Positions 31,925-42,421 of a DNA stretch of 43,226 nucleotides are shown piece after piece. Origin of the DNA: an uncultured Ferrimonas sp. (GTDB lineage: Bacteria > Pseudomonadota > Gammaproteobacteria > Enterobacterales > Shewanellaceae); assembly GCF_947489035.1 (NCBI RefSeq), contig NZ_CANLCI010000034.1, positions 1-43,226 on the forward strand. Direction: 5' to 3'. The notes below the pieces were generated by a model. That model ran no database searches. It was given only the letters and a program-made list of their open reading frames with translations, and was not told the origin of the DNA. Made by a program: the position numbers and the translations under genes. Numbering within the stretch: the stretch's first letter is position 1; every line of letters starts with the position of its first letter.

Positions 31925-34900
31925 GGGCATCAAGCTGTTGGGTTAGTGCCTCTAAGGCTTCATCAAATTGGTAGCGAGAGATCATGGTGGTGAGCTTACT
32001 GAGGCCGCCATATTCGCGGTTAAGTTGCTGGGCTAAATCGGCGGCGGCCGGATCGCTGTCGAGCAGCAGCTGTTGCAGCTCTTGTAACGATAAGCGTGGC
32101 ACCGCTTCGGTGGCTTTGCTCGGTTTTGGTTGGGCTTTATCGCCCATCCAGTGTTGCAGGCACAGCACCAATTGCTGCCCTTGGCTGATCAAATGTTCGA
32201 GCCTGTCGGCATCAATGTCGCCGCTGTCGGCCTGTTGCTCTAACCACGCCATTTCAGCCATCAAGTGCGGGCTGGCTAAGCTGCCACACAGCCCTTTGAG
32301 CGCATGCGCCTGCATTTTTAGATCGGCGCCTTCAAGCTCGGCCAAGCGCCCCATTTGCTCGCCTTGGGTCTCACTAAAGCGCATTAATAAGCGGCGGTAG
32401 AGTTTGCTGCTGCCGCCAACCAGCTGCAGGCCGCGATCGACATCCAGCAACGGGTGCTCGGGCCAGGGCCGTGGGGTTTCGGCAATCACCTCGGCGTTTG
32501 GCTCAAGCGCCGTCGCGCTGGGATCGGGGTTATCGCCATCGGTGCTGTCGGTGGCAGGCTCTGCGCCTACCCCTAAGTAGTGCCAAATGGTTTGATGCAA
32601 GGCGGCGATGTCGATGGGTTTGGCGATGTGATCGTCCATGCCGATTGCTAAGCATTTCTCTTTGTCGCCCTGCATGGCGTTGGCGGTCATGGCCACGATA
32701 GGCAGGGTCATGTTTAGCTGCTGGCGGATGATCTCGGTGGTTTGATAGCCATCCATGATCGGCATTTGGCAATCCATTAGGATCATGTCGTAGCGGTAGT
32801 GTTCAAGCTTTTGCAGCGCCAGCTTGCCGTGCTCCGCCACGTGCACCACCAGCCCCAGTTGCTCTAACAGTTCGCAAGCCACCTCTTGGTTTATCTGGTT
32901 GTCTTCCACCAACAGAATGCGCTTGTTACTGAGGCTGGCCAGTTGACTGGCCGTTAACGACGGCGACGCGTGCCGACGCACGATGTTGTTGCCGTGGCGA
33001 TGGCCCAAGGCGGAGAGGATCGCTTCCAGTAAGCGGCTGGGGTTGGCGGGTTTACTTAAGAAGCCGGCAACGCCAATGGCGCGGCTTTGCTGCAGTAATT
33101 GTTCGTCGTTGTGGGCGGTCAGCAGCAAAATGCGATTGGCGGCGATCCCTTGTTCAATTAAGTGTTTGGAGAGCGCCAACCCATCCATTTGTGGCATGCG
33201 GTAATCGGTGATCACCAACTCTGGTGTGGGGATCTGCTGCAGTTTGCTGAGCGCCTGAGCGCCGCTGCGAGCCGGATATACTTCAAAGCCAAAGCCTGAC
33301 AGGGTGCGCTCTAACACCTCCAGCGAGGTGTCGTTGTCGTCCACCACCAGCAGCGGTCTGCCTTCGAGCTCTATCACCTTTTGACGGGTACGTTGCGAGG
33401 CCACTTGCAGTGGCATGGTGAAGGTGAAGCTGGTGCCGATCCCTTGGGCGGATTCCACGCGGATCTCGCCCCCCATCAGGTTAACTAAGTGTTGGCTGAT
33501 CGCCAGCCCTAAGCCGGTGCCGCCGTAGCGACGGGTGGTGGAGCTGTCGGCCTGACTAAAGGCTTTAAACAGCCGTTGCTGTTGCTGTTGATCCATGCCA
33601 ATGCCCGTGTCGCGCACCTCAAAGCTCAGCAGGGCTTGATCGTCGCGGATCCCCTCGATGCCGATGGTGAGGATGATCTCGCCGTGCTCTGTGAACTTGA
33701 TGGCGTTGGAGAGCAGGTTGGTGAGCACCTGGCCGATGCGTAAGGGATCGCCATACAGCCGAGTTGGGCATTTCGGATCAATGGAGAACAGCAGTTCAAT
33801 CTCTTTGCTGTTGGCGCGGGCGGCGAACAGATCGGAGATCCGTTCGAGCACTTCGTCTAAGGCAAATTCGGTGTGCTCTAAATCCAGCTTGCCCGCCTCA
33901 ATTTTAGAGAAGTCGAGCACGTCGTTGATCAGGGTTAGCAGCGATTGGCTGGCGGAATCTATTTTGCTGAGGTAATCCGCTTGGCGGCCTTTCAAATCGG
34001 TTTGTAAGCACAGCTGAGTCATGCCGATGATGGCGTTCATCGGGGTGCGGATCTCGTGGCTCATGTTGGCGAGGAAGTGGCTTTTGGCTTGGTTGGCTTG
34101 ATCGGCGGCGTCTTTGGCCTGTTGCAGTGCTTTGTTGATTTGGCGCCGCTCGGTGATGTCGCTCATGGTCAGCACGATGGTGTGCAGCTGCTGCATGCGA
34201 TCGTGCAACTTCACCATCCGCAGATCGGCCCAGCGTTCTTCCCGTTGGTTGAGGTAGCGCAGTTCGTGGTTGGCTTGGGGTTCGTTATTGCGGCAAAAAC
34301 GCTGCAACTGCAGGTTGAATTCGTCGCGATCTTCCACCGGCAGCAGCTGGCTAAAGTGTTGCCCTTGCAACGCCTGATTGTCGCGGTTGGTGAACTCACC
34401 CAGTCGATCGTTGCTTTGTTCAATCACCCCTTGCGGGCTTAAGGTGGCGATGGCGATCCCGGCGTTATCAAACAGGGCACGAAAATGCGCTTCTGAGGCT
34501 TCCAGTTTTTGCGCCATCTGCCGCTGGGCGGTGGTTTCCAGCAAGAAGCCATTCCAGCACAGTTGCGGGTTGTCGCGATCGTAACGGGCTTCGATGTTGA
34601 TCCAGCGGATCTGGCCGTGTTGGCTGGGCAGGGGTAACTCCATCTGCCAGTCTTTGCGCCTAAACAGTTTGCGGGCAAAACGCTGCGTGAGCGCGGTTCG
34701 CTGATCTTCTGCAAACAGGTGCACAAATTGGCCTAAATCGCTTTGCAGCTGCTGCTGGCTTAGGCCCAAGGCGGCGCTGATCCCGCCGCTCACAAAACTG
34801 CACTGAACCGATTTGCCCGTAACCAAAAGCTGAAAAACCGCCCCAGGCACCGATTCGGTAATGTTTTCGAGTTGCTGTTTGGCCCGCTCGATGTGTTCGG

Positions 34901-37178
34901 CGCTCTGTTTGGTGCTGGTAATGTCGTACAGCACCCCATCGATCCAGCAGGGCTGGTGCTGCTCATCAAAGTACAGCTGGCCCTGATCCGACACCCAAGC
35001 GCGGTTGCCTTTGCGATCCCGCAGTTGGTATTCCAGCTCAAACCGGCCATCGCCTTTGCGGGCGCGTTCCAGCTCGGCCTGCACCAGTGGCAAATATTCG
35101 GGCAGGATAAATTGTTCGATGCGGCGGTTGCCGTCGGCACCAAATTCGTCGGCGCTGTGGCCGGTGAGTTCGATGATGTGATCGCTGACGTACTCTTCGC
35201 TGTGGCTGTTATTTAAGCTGGTGCGATACACCACCCCAGGAATGTTACTGACCAAGGAGCGGAAGCGATGCTCTGAGGCCTGCAGGCGCTGATCCATGGC
35301 GAAGCGATCGCTGATGTCGCGGATCACCGTGGCGATCCGCGGTGGCTCGCCGGCGATGGCGGGCAGCTGACTGAGGCTGATCTCCACCGGCACTTCATTG
35401 TTATCGCGATTAAGCAGGGTCAAGTTGCGGCCTAAGCCCATCGGCCGTGGCTTGGGGTTACGCAGGAAGTTTTGGCGCATGGCAGGGTGCGACTGGCGGA
35501 TCCGTTCTGGCAGCAACACCTCCACCTGTTGCCCCTGCAGCTGATGGCGCTGATAACCGGTTAAGCGTTCGGCTTGCTGGTTGATGTATACAATGCGGCC
35601 GTCGGGCTCGATCAGCAAAATGGCATCGGGGGCGGATTCCACAATGGATTGATACCAACGATCGCGGGCGAACTCTTCACTGATGTCGGTAAGCAGCGCC
35701 TCTAGCCCAGTAATTTGCTGGTGCCGATCACGGGTGGCTTGCAGGTACACACTGAATTGACGCAGGCTGCCGTCGGCGTGTTTTAGCTCTAATTTGTGCG
35801 GCGGCACCGCTTCACCGGCTAAGGCCGCTTGCTGCAACTGCCAGTTGTGTTCGTTGATGCTGTTGTCGCTGATCAGGCGGTGGAATTTGTGTTGAAACTC
35901 GTTGCTGGGGTAGCCCAATTGCGCTTCAACGCTGTCGCTGACTTGCAGCACCTTACCATGGGCATCTAACAGCAGATAAAACGCTTGGTCGTCGATGTTA
36001 CTCAGTAGCGATGCCAAGCGTTGATCATGCTGCTGCGCCAGCCACTCTTCCCGCTGTTGCAGCGCCGCCGCCATATCCAGCAAGCCCTGATCCAACTCTT
36101 GCAGTTCGCGGCTGCCGGGATCGGCTAATGGGGCGAGCTCGGTGTGGCCCGCTTTTAAGCTGGCCATGCGTTGGCGCAACAAAAATAGGGGCCGCAGCAA
36201 GCGCCGCAGTTGGAAGGCGCCGATCAACAGCAGCATCACTAACACGCCGCCTAAGCGGATCCAGTGACCTCGGATCTGTTGTTGTAAGGGCGCCAACATC
36301 TCTTGCTCGGAACGCAGCAACAACAGCTGCCAGCCACTGGACGGGATCGGTTGCAGGCTCAGAAGGTAAGGCTGCTGCTGTTGGCTGGTAAAAGCGATGC
36401 CGTTGTTCTGATTGAGCTGCTGCAGCAGCTGTTGTGGTTGGTCAAATTGCGCGAACAGCTGTTCTAAGGTGCCAGTAAGCAGCAGCTCGGATTGGTGGTG
36501 GACTAACAGTCGACCTTGGGCATCGGCGATGATCAGTTCGTTCGGGTTGAGTTTGAGTCGCTGCGCGATGGTGGCAATTTCGATGTCGGCGGTCACCACC
36601 CCATGAAACACCCCTTGGTAGAAAAAGGGCGCACTGAAGGTGGTCATCATTACGTTGCCTGCGCTGTGATCAAAGTAGACCGGTGTCCATCCCGCTGCGT
36701 TGCTTTGCTTGGCTTGTTGCCACCATGGCCAGTTGCCGTCGCTGTAATCGTATGCATTGGCGGCGATGTCCATGCTGCTTAACCGCCCCTGATCGCGCCA
36801 GCTGTAGGGGGCAAAGCGGCGCTCAAAGACTTCGGGATCAAGGGCGATGGCGCTGCCATAGAGGATGGGGTTATCGGTCAGCATCTGCTGGGTAAGAGAA
36901 AACAGCTGCTGATCCGGCAGGGTGGGGGTTTCATCTAAGCGGGCGGTCAGGGCATTCACGCTTTGGCTTACCGTGGCCAAAATATGTTGCAGACGCTCGG
37001 CAGCGAGGGTGGTTTCCGCAGCAAACAGGTGCTCTGCTTGTTCCGCAAAGCGTTGCCGTTGCTGTTGGATGTTAAGCCAGATCCCCAGTAACAACAGCAG
37101 CGCTACCGGCAGCAGTAGCTGCAGTAACATGCGTTGCGCCAAGGTTTGCGGGGGAGAACGATATGGCACTGACGGCAC
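31905..37178 (-). CDS. Large hybrid sensor histidine kinase with Cache, multiple PAS, HisKA, HATPase, two REC and Hpt
   Basis: A 1757-residue inner-membrane kinase containing a complete phosphorelay. Order: transmembrane helix about 17-37; periplasmic double-Cache domain about 40-305; transmembrane helix about 308-326; five PAS/PAC modules about 390-1015; HisKA with H1041 in [16 protein letters not shown]; ATPase with [10 protein letters not shown] near 1240; REC1 with D1325 in [15 protein letters not shown]2 with D1469 in [12 protein letters not shown]; Hpt with H1625 in [10 protein letters not shown]. This resembles BarA/TorS-type hybrid kinases but is longer because of the PAS array. Its likely target is the REC-HD-GYP protein encoded downstream, with which its gene overlaps. 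The signal sensed is unknown. Confidence 0.92.
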   Translation of the reverse strand: MPSVPYRSPPQTLAQRMLLQLLLPVALLLLLGIWLNIQQQRQRFAEQAEHLFAAETTLAAERLQHILATVSQSVNALTARLDETPTLPDQQLFSLTQQMLTDNPILYGSAIALDPEVFERRFAPYSWRDQGRLSSMDIAANAYDYSDGNWPWWQQAKQSNAAGWTPVYFDHSAGNVMMTTFSAPFFYQGVFHGVVTADIEIATIAQRLKLNPNELIIADAQGRLLVHHQSELLLTGTLEQLFAQFDQPQQLLQQLNQNNGIAFTSQQQQPYLLSLQPIPSSGWQLLLLRSEQEMLAPLQQQIRGHWIRLGGVLVMLLLIGAFQLRRLLRPLFLLRQRMASLKAGHTELAPLADPGSRELQELDQGLLDMAAALQQREEWLAQQHDQRLASLLSNIDDQAFYLLLDAHGKVLQVSDSVEAQLGYPSNEFQHKFHRLISDNSINEHNWQLQQAALAGEAVPPHKLELKHADGSLRQFSVYLQATRDRHQQITGLEALLTDISEEFARDRWYQSIVESAPDAILLIEPDGRIVYINQQAERLTGYQRHQLQGQQVEVLLPERIRQSHPAMRQNFLRNPKPRPMGLGRNLTLLNRDNNEVPVEISLSQLPAIAGEPPRIATVIRDISDRFAMDQRLQASEHRFRSLVSNIPGVVYRTSLNNSHSEEYVSDHIIELTGHSADEFGADGNRRIEQFILPEYLPLVQAELERARKGDGRFELEYQLRDRKGNRAWVSDQGQLYFDEQHQPCWIDGVLYDITSTKQSAEHIERAKQQLENITESVPGAVFQLLVTGKSVQCSFVSGGISAALGLSQQQLQSDLGQFVHLFAEDQRTALTQRFARKLFRRKDWQMELPLPSQHGQIRWINIEARYDRDNPQLCWNGFLLETTAQRQMAQKLEASEAHFRALFDNAGIAIATLSPQGVIEQSNDRLGEFTNRDNQALQGQHFSQLLPVEDRDEFNLQLQRFCRNNEPQANHELRYLNQREERWADLRMVKLHDRMQQLHTIVLTMSDITERRQINKALQQAKDAADQANQAKSHFLANMSHEIRTPMNAIIGMTQLCLQTDLKGRQADYLSKIDSASQSLLTLINDVLDFSKIEAGKLDLEHTEFALDEVLERISDLFAARANSKEIELLFSIDPKCPTRLYGDPLRIGQVLTNLLSNAIKFTEHGEIILTIGIEGIRDDQALLSFEVRDTGIGMDQQQQQRLFKAFSQADSSTTRRYGGTGLGLAISQHLVNLMGGEIRVESAQGIGTSFTFTMPLQVASQRTRQKVIELEGRPLLVVDDNDTSLEVLERTLSGFGFEVYPARSGAQALSKLQQIPTPELVITDYRMPQMDGLALSKHLIEQGIAANRILLLTAHNDEQLLQQSRAIGVAGFLSKPANPSRLLEAILSALGHRHGNNIVRRHASPSLTASQLASLSNKRILLVEDNQINQEVACELLEQLGLVVHVAEHGKLALQKLEHYRYDMILMDCQMPIMDGYQTTEIIRQQLNMTLPIVAMTANAMQGDKEKCLAIGMDDHIAKPIDIAALHQTIWHYLGVGAEPATDSTDGDNPDPSATALEPNAEVIAETPRPWPEHPLLDVDRGLQLVGGSSKLYRRLLMRFSETQGEQMGRLAELEGADLKMQAHALKGLCGSLASPHLMAEMAWLEQQADSGDIDADRLEHLISQGQQLVLCLQHWMGDKAQPKPSKATEAVPRLSLQELQQLLLDSDPAAADLAQQLNREYGGLSKLTTMISRYQFDEALEALTQQLDAHDDNQS

Positions 37179-37471
37179 CTATGGTTGGGCGACAGAAACA
37201 CAAAGTGTAGCCCTTGATGGCCATACTGGTTTGATTTTGCAGCGTAATCTGCCAACGAGCCGGTGGCCGCGATGATGGGTTAAGCCATTGATGGCTGGTA
37301 CAAAAATGAATGAAAGTAAAAAATGTTAGTGGCAGCTGGTGATGTTAAGGGCTTGATCAACAAATTGGCCTAAACAGTGTGCTAATTTGCATCCGCGGTG
37401 GGATCGTCTGTAGTGGCTGTGGTTGCTGGTCGATATTTAGTGATTGATGGTTGTAGTAAAGGATATCGCCT

Positions 37472-39052
37472 GTGAATTCATTCTTTTCCTCGTCGAATCG
37501 AACCATTTGGGCAGCATTGGGATTTGCACTGATTTTCAATACCAGCATCTACGCCACCAAGGTGGATTTAGAGCAGCGCACCAGCATGAATGTCAGCAGC
37601 ACCATTGAAACCCTGCTGAAAACCACAGAAGAAGCGTTGTTGATCTGGGTGGATAACGAGATCACCACCTTACGCAATTTCGTTGGTTACTACCCAGCTT
37701 GGGCGAGCATGGTGCAGCAATTAACCCCGATGAAAGATGATTTTATCCAGTTGATGGCGGCGCCCGCACAGGCGCGCTTGCGTCAAGATCTGTCGTTGCT
37801 GCTCACCAACAAGGGCTATTTGAGCTTCTATTTGCTCAGTGCCGACTTCACTACCTTAGCTGCCCATGTGGATTCTGAATTAGGCCGCAAGCGCTTAGCG
37901 GCGGTGCTGCAACAGCCCAAGCTGCTGACGCAACTGCAGCAGGGGCAGGCGCTGTTTGTGAACCACCTGCTGCAGGATGGCAGCGATCGCCGTTCGCAGT
38001 TGTATATTGTTCAAGCCTTGCTGGACAGCGATAAGCAGGTGCTCGGCTACTTTTTGTTTGAGCTGAATCCGGCGCTGCAATTTAGCAAGATGCTGCACCT
38101 TGGCCGCTTTGGCAGCACGGGGGAAACCTACGCGTTTGATCAACAGGGACGGTTGCTGTCTGACAGTCGTTTTGTGTCGTCAAACCGTGGCGATCACGGC
38201 GTATTGCCCGTGCGGTTAAGCATGGCTCGGACTCGCAGCGACAATGTGGTGGTAAAAACCAAGCCGTTGGCTGCCATCCATCAAGGCCGTTGGCACGGGA
38301 TCGATACCGAAGGCTATTTGGATTATCGCAACATTGATGTGGTTGGGGCGTGGCAATGGTTAGAGGCGCTGCAATTGGGCTTGGTGACGGAAATTGACAG
38401 TGGCGAAGCCTTCTTCAATCTAAACGAAACCAAGATTGCGCTGGCGGCCAGCCAAGTGCTCACCAACGTGCTGTTGCTGTTTACTACCTTGTTGAATCTG
38501 CGGCGACAGGAGCAGATCCGGCGGTTTACCTTGATTGATCCATTAACCGAGATCGGCAATCGCAAGTATTTGGAAACGGAATTAGGGCGGATCTTAAACG
38601 AAGGCAAACGCAATCAATTGCCGGCCACGGTAATGATGTTGGATATCGATAAGTTTAAGCCCTACAACGATGAGTTTGGCCACCCGCAAGGGGATGTGGC
38701 GCTGAAACAGATCGCCACGGCGATTAAGCTGGCGGTGCCACGTTCCACCGACATTGTGGCGCGCTATGGCGGCGAGGAGTTTTGTGTGGTGCTGCCATTT
38801 ACCGATGGCGCCCAAGCGCAGGTGGTGGCCAATAAAATTTTGGCGGCGGTTGCCGCGCAGCAATTAACCCCCAGCAGCAAAGCCAACCACAGTTACGTTT
38901 CGATCAGTGTGGGTTATTACAGTGCCATACCCGATGCACACACTACGCCACAGCAGTGTTTGCAGCTGGCGGATGTGGCGCTGTATCAAGCCAAGGCGCT
39001 GCTGGGCAACATAGCGGTGCGCTATCAGGTGCAGTTGCAACGCAGCGCATAG
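37472..39052 (+). CDS. Membrane-bound diguanylate cyclase
   Basis: A 526-residue protein with a hydrophobic helix near residues 11-29, a large periplasmic sensing domain of Cache-like character (about 35-315), a second membrane helix near 322-342, and a GGDEF domain (about 350-520). The catalytic motif is intact (GGEEF, 433-437), as are DPLTEIGNRKYLE and LDIDKFKPYNDEFGH. An RxxD inhibitory site is present (RSTD, 424-427), so c-di-GMP should feed back on activity. GTG start at 37472 with AAAGGA eight bases before it. Divergent from the hybrid kinase, 293 nt apart. Together with the HD-GYP gene, this locus encodes both synthesis and breakdown of c-di-GMP. Confidence 0.9.
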   Translation: MNSFFSSSNRTIWAALGFALIFNTSIYATKVDLEQRTSMNVSSTIETLLKTTEEALLIWVDNEITTLRNFVGYYPAWASMVQQLTPMKDDFIQLMAAPAQARLRQDLSLLLTNKGYLSFYLLSADFTTLAAHVDSELGRKRLAAVLQQPKLLTQLQQGQALFVNHLLQDGSDRRSQLYIVQALLDSDKQVLGYFLFELNPALQFSKMLHLGRFGSTGETYAFDQQGRLLSDSRFVSSNRGDHGVLPVRLSMARTRSDNVVVKTKPLAAIHQGRWHGIDTEGYLDYRNIDVVGAWQWLEALQLGLVTEIDSGEAFFNLNETKIALAASQVLTNVLLLFTTLLNLRRQEQIRRFTLIDPLTEIGNRKYLETELGRILNEGKRNQLPATVMMLDIDKFKPYNDEFGHPQGDVALKQIATAIKLAVPRSTDIVARYGGEEFCVVLPFTDGAQAQVVANKILAAVAAQQLTPSSKANHSYVSISVGYYSAIPDAHTTPQQCLQLADVALYQAKALLGNIAVRYQVQLQRSA

Positions 39053-39062
39053 GCTGTTTACC

Positions 39063-39392
39063 CGTTAACGGTTGAATCGCTTTGGCATCAGCAGCACTGA
39101 GCATCGCTGTGCTGTGGATCAGGCAACCAGCGATGCCGCTGATGCTCTTTTGCCGCATAGGAGGTGCCCAGCGTAGCGTTTTGGGCACCGGCCTAAGGCA
39201 AAGGGGGATCCCCTTTGGGAGCTGTCGCCACCGCGACATAACCACTTGAAAGCAACGTTGCGACATCGCACCGCAGGTGCCAATGCCTTCATCACAGCAA
39301 CACCAACAGTTAACCAAGACACAGCCAGCGCATCGGGGCACAGCATTGAGGCTCAGCGCTTAGGGATCAGCACTCAGCGTTAGTCGTTAACG
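39063..39392. repeat. Hairpin-rich noncoding block
   Basis: This 330-nt part of a 432-nt gene-free interval contains a chain of inverted repeats. GCATCAGC/GCTGATGC (39085-39092 / 39138-39145) encloses GCATCGCTG/CAGCGATGC (39101-39109 / 39128-39136). Next come GGTGCCCA/TGGGCACC (39163-39170 / 39182-39189), AAAGGGG/CCCCTTT (39200-39206 / 39210-39216), TGTCGC/GCGACA (39223-39228 / 39233-39238) and GCACC/GGTGC (39268-39280). CGTTAACG occurs at both ends. Short frames exist but look non-coding. It may be a dispersed repeat element or a structured RNA. Confidence 0.55.
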
Positions 39393-39428
39393 CGAGCAAC
39401 CGGCACCAATACTCAAATCGCAGCCAGC

Positions 39429-39454
39429 AAAAAGCCGACCCTAGGGCCGGCTTT
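39429..39454 (-). terminator. Terminator of deaD
   Basis: AAAGCCGACCC / GGGCCGGCTTT stem (one mismatch) around TA, ending on the minus strand in five T residues, 31 nt past the deaD stop. Confidence 0.82.
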
Positions 39455-39484
39455 GTTGGTTTACCCGCTTACTTAACGTAAGGC

Positions 39485-41428
39485 TTACTGGTTACCGAAG
39501 TTGTCGTCACGACGTGGACGACGATCGCCGCGTGGTGCGCTATCGCGACGCTCGCCACGGAAACCGCCTTCACGACGTTGACCGCCATCGCGCTGACCGC
39601 CGCCATCACGTTGGCCACGGAAACCGCCTTCACGACGTTGACCGCCATCACGTTGGCCGCCTTCGCGTTGACCACGGAAACCGCCGCCATCACGACGTTG
39701 ACCGCCTTCGCGTTGACCACGGAAACCGCCGCCATCACGACCGCCTTCGCGACGTGGTGGGCGAGGTGGGATCACTTCGCTGGTGCGCTCTGCTTCCAGT
39801 GGACGGTTACGTACGTTCACTTTCTTCAGTTTCGCCATGGTTTCAGCAGGCATATCCTTCGGCAGTTGCACCAGCGTGTGGGCATCTTGCAGACGGATTT
39901 GACCGATCAGGCCGCTGTCCAGAGACAGTTCATTGGCGATAGCGCCAACGATGTCTTTCACCTGGGTGCCGTGCTCACGACCTACTTCCAGACGGAAGGT
40001 GTCGAATTCAACGTTGGCACGACGTGGGCCGCGCTCACGACGCTCGCCACGATCAGGGCGGTCGCCACGGTCGTTGCGATCACCACGGTCACGTTCGAAA
40101 CGTGGCTTAGGATCTGGCTGTGGTGCCAAAGGCTTGGTGCGCTGACGTTGGAACAGCAGGGCTGCAGCCAGTTGTTCAACGGTCATCTCGTTTTCTTCAA
40201 CCATGGTAGAGATAACTTTTTGCATCTCGTCCAGGTTGGTGCCAGACACACATTCAGCCAGCTCAACGCTCAGCTTCGCGGTGCGGTGCTTGCCCAGCTC
40301 TTCAGCGGTAGGCAGCTCCATCATTTCGATGGTGCTTGCAGTCTGACGCTCGTAGAAACGCAACTGACGCAGTTCACGTGGACGAGCAAACAGGATGGCG
40401 GTACCGCTACGACCAGCACGGCCAGTACGGCCAATACGGTGTACGTAGGACTCGCTGTCCATTGGCAGGTCGTAGTTCAATACGTGAGAAATACGAGGTA
40501 CATCCAAACCACGAGCGACAACGTCGGTTGCGATCAGGATGGAGATCTTACCTTTGTGCAACTGAGAAACCGTGTGCTCACGTTGCTGCTGGCTCATGTC
40601 ACCGTTCAACGCCGCGGCTTTGAAGCCTAGGTTGTTCAGGTGGTTGGCCAGTTCCATGGTGTCGTTACGAGTACGTACGAACACGATCATGGCATCGTAA
40701 TCTAAGGTCTCAGCCAGACGCTCAAGGGCGGTCAGCTTGTTCAGACCGGACACCTTCCAAGCTTTCTGGGTGATATTGGCTTTCTGCGCTTTATCAGCAG
40801 CGATCTTAACGTGCTTAGGATCCTTCAGGAAACGCTCAGCGATACGACGGATCTGGTTAGGCATGGTGGCCGAGAACAACGCCATCTGAGTTTGCTCAGG
40901 CAGGTGCTCAAGGATCCACTCGATGTCTTCCAGGAAACCCATGTTCAGCATTTCATCGGCTTCATCCAGTACACAGCACTGGATAGAGTCAAGCTGCAGG
41001 CTGCCGCGACGGATGTGATCCATCAGACGACCTGGGGTTGCTACAACAACTTGAGCGCCACGCTCTAAGTCACGCAGCTGTGGTGCGTATGGCTGACCAC
41101 CGTACAGGGTGGTAACGCGCAGGCCTTTCATGTTTACTGCGAACTCTTCCAAGGCAGTAGATACCTGGATAGCCAGTTCACGAGTAGGGGCCAGTACTAA
41201 CATTTGAGAAGCACGCTGACGTGGATCGATTCCAGCTAGAGCAGGCAGACCAAAGGCAGCGGTTTTACCGGTACCAGTTTGAGCTTCGCCCAAGATGTCG
41301 TTACCTTCCAGCATAAATGGAATGGATTGCGCCTGGATCGGGGTAGGGCTAGTGAAGCCCATATCGGAAACGGCAGTCAGCAGCGCTTCGGGTAAACCGA
41401 GGCTGGAAAATTCACAGCTATTAGACAT
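39485..41428 (-). CDS. deaD: Cold-shock DEAD-box RNA helicase DeaD/CsdA
   Basis: A 647-residue helicase that assists ribosome assembly and RNA turnover at low temperature. The core (about 1-370) has all motifs: FSSLGLPEALLTAV with TPIQAQ, AQTGTGKT, PTRELA, TPGRLMDHI, DEAD, SAT, DVVARGLDV and HRIGRTGRAG. It is followed by the DeaD dimerisation region and the DbpA/CsdA RNA-binding module (FRLEVGREHGTQVKDIVGAI, about 485-560). The tail from about 570 is an Arg/Gly-rich RGG-type repeat (GGFRGQREGGQR-like units). Start at 41428 (MSNSCEFSSLG); the frame upstream to 41464 adds 12 residues and is less like the family. A leader of about 140 nt separates it from its promoter. Confidence 0.93.
   Translation of the reverse strand: MSNSCEFSSLGLPEALLTAVSDMGFTSPTPIQAQSIPFMLEGNDILGEAQTGTGKTAAFGLPALAGIDPRQRASQMLVLAPTRELAIQVSTALEEFAVNMKGLRVTTLYGGQPYAPQLRDLERGAQVVVATPGRLMDHIRRGSLQLDSIQCCVLDEADEMLNMGFLEDIEWILEHLPEQTQMALFSATMPNQIRRIAERFLKDPKHVKIAADKAQKANITQKAWKVSGLNKLTALERLAETLDYDAMIVFVRTRNDTMELANHLNNLGFKAAALNGDMSQQQREHTVSQLHKGKISILIATDVVARGLDVPRISHVLNYDLPMDSESYVHRIGRTGRAGRSGTAILFARPRELRQLRFYERQTASTIEMMELPTAEELGKHRTAKLSVELAECVSGTNLDEMQKVISTMVEENEMTVEQLAAALLFQRQRTKPLAPQPDPKPRFERDRGDRNDRGDRPDRGERRERGPRRANVEFDTFRLEVGREHGTQVKDIVGAIANELSLDSGLIGQIRLQDAHTLVQLPKDMPAETMAKLKKVNVRNRPLEAERTSEVIPPRPPRREGGRDGGGFRGQREGGQRRDGGGFRGQREGGQRDGGQRREGGFRGQRDGGGQRDGGQRREGGFRGERRDSAPRGDRRPRRDDNFGNQ
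39530..39750 (-). repeat. Tandem repeats encoding the RGG tail of DeaD
   Basis: CCACGGAAACCGCC recurs near 39556, 39616, 39672 and 39718, with intervening CGACGTTGACCGCC blocks, so the DNA repeats at 40-60 nt intervals. It encodes repeated GGFRGQR and GGQR units. Such tracts vary in length by slippage or unequal exchange. Confidence 0.85.
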
Positions 41429-41570
41429 TAAGATGCTCTGTATAAAGGCAGAAGGGATCTGCAAAGTTGTAAAGAGGTGCTAGCCCAGCGACGGTCCCAA
41501 AAAAACACGCTGTCTTCTGGCGCTACTCACCCCGAGTAGTCAAGTGTAGGCAAGACGCCGGACTTGAGGG
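41429..41570 (-). promoter_or_regulatory. Leader of deaD mRNA
   Basis: The predicted transcript from the promoter at 41576-41603 has about 140 nt before the ATG. It contains a perfect hairpin CTACTC-GGGGT-GAGTAG (41523-41539 region) and a run of seven T at 41502-41508, and the start codon lacks a strong ribosome binding site. Long structured leaders are known for deaD and other cold-shock genes. Whether this one responds to cold or to DeaD itself is not shown. Confidence 0.45.
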
Positions 41571-41575
41571 CGCGA

Positions 41576-41603
41576 ACTATACAGGATAAAAACTAAAACA
41601 CAA
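41576..41603 (-). promoter_or_regulatory. Promoter of deaD with overlapping palindrome
   Basis: On the minus strand TATAGT (41576-41581) follows a 16-bp spacer from TTGTGT (41598-41603). The -35 box lies in a perfect palindrome AAAACAC-AA-GTGTTTT (41595-41610), which could be an operator. Confidence 0.6.
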
Positions 41604-41687
41604 GTGTTTTGTCCAATAACTGAACAGATGTTAACGCGGATGAACTGGCTTCATCCGCACAGTGGCAAGGGTTGTGGTAAATGGGAG

Positions 41688-42311
41688 TTAACCCAGTGAC
41701 GCGGTCTCTTTTGCGAGGGCCGATTGAGCCGCTGGGCGCTCGGTTAAGCGGGCACGAAAGGCTTCGGCTTTGGCGCTGAGCGGCTGCTCAAAGCGCTTCG
41801 CCCAGTTGAGGGTTTGCGCCAGCAGGATGTCGGCCACGGTCAGGTTATCCCCTAACAGAAAGCCTTGTTCTGGCAGCGCCGACTCGAGCTCGGCCATGAT
41901 CTTGGCAAACTCCCATTGGGCGGTAGGCAGCAGCGCGGGAATGCGATGCTCTTCAGGCAAGGCGAACTTATGTTTGCCCATGTTCCACAGCGGTTGTTCG
42001 ATTTCGCTGATGATCAGGCTTAACCATTGTTGGTGCTTGGCTGAATCGGCAGTGCCTGCGGCGGGCAGCAAAGCGCCATCACCAAACTTCTCGGCAACAA
42101 ACACACAGGCGGCCATCGATTCAGTGATCAGCTGGCCATCCACCTCTAAGGTGGGCACGCGCCGCCGTGGATTCAGTTGGCTGTAGTCGTGGCCTCGTTG
42201 TTCGGCTTGGCGAATGTTCACCAGTTGGTAGTGCCAATCCAGCCCGAGCTCTTCGAGTACCCAAGATACGCGCCAGGAACGAGTTTGTGGAAAGCCATAC
42301 AGTGTGATCAT
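41688..42311 (-). CDS. Glutathione S-transferase
   Basis: A 207-residue two-domain transferase. The thioredoxin-like N-terminal domain (about 1-78) reads MITLYGFPQTRSWRVSWVLEELGLD, with catalytic Ser/Thr candidates in TRS, then RRRVPTLEVDGQLITES with the glutathione-binding cis-Pro and Glu-Ser. The helical C-terminal domain (about 90-205) includes GDNLTVADILLAQ. It likely conjugates or reduces electrophiles with glutathione in the cytoplasm. ATG at 42311 has GGAG six bases before it and fits the family start better than the ATG at 42323. The gene is divergent from the deacylase gene. Confidence 0.88.
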   Translation of the reverse strand: MITLYGFPQTRSWRVSWVLEELGLDWHYQLVNIRQAEQRGHDYSQLNPRRRVPTLEVDGQLITESMAACVFVAEKFGDGALLPAAGTADSAKHQQWLSLIISEIEQPLWNMGKHKFALPEEHRIPALLPTAQWEFAKIMAELESALPEQGFLLGDNLTVADILLAQTLNWAKRFEQPLSAKAEAFRARLTERPAAQSALAKETASLG

Positions 42312-42421
42312 CGGTTGCTCCATATTCGATTGGTTAATCGGCTGTGTTATCGTCCTTTCCTTGTTGCTTGAACCACTATGTTGTTCTGCTGTTTTTATTA
42401 CCAGATTTTATTGTACCGATG

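Noticed and set aside
38943..39341. Open frame on the minus strand across the 39053-39484 interval, ending inside the cyclase gene
   Set aside because: Cysteine- and arginine-rich low-complexity translation with no family resemblance. It follows from inverted repeats in GC-rich DNA rather than from a gene.
39530..39750. Possible CRISPR-like array because of regularly spaced repeats
   Set aside because: The repeats are in frame with DeaD and encode its RGG tail. Repeat spacing varies and there are no unique spacers.
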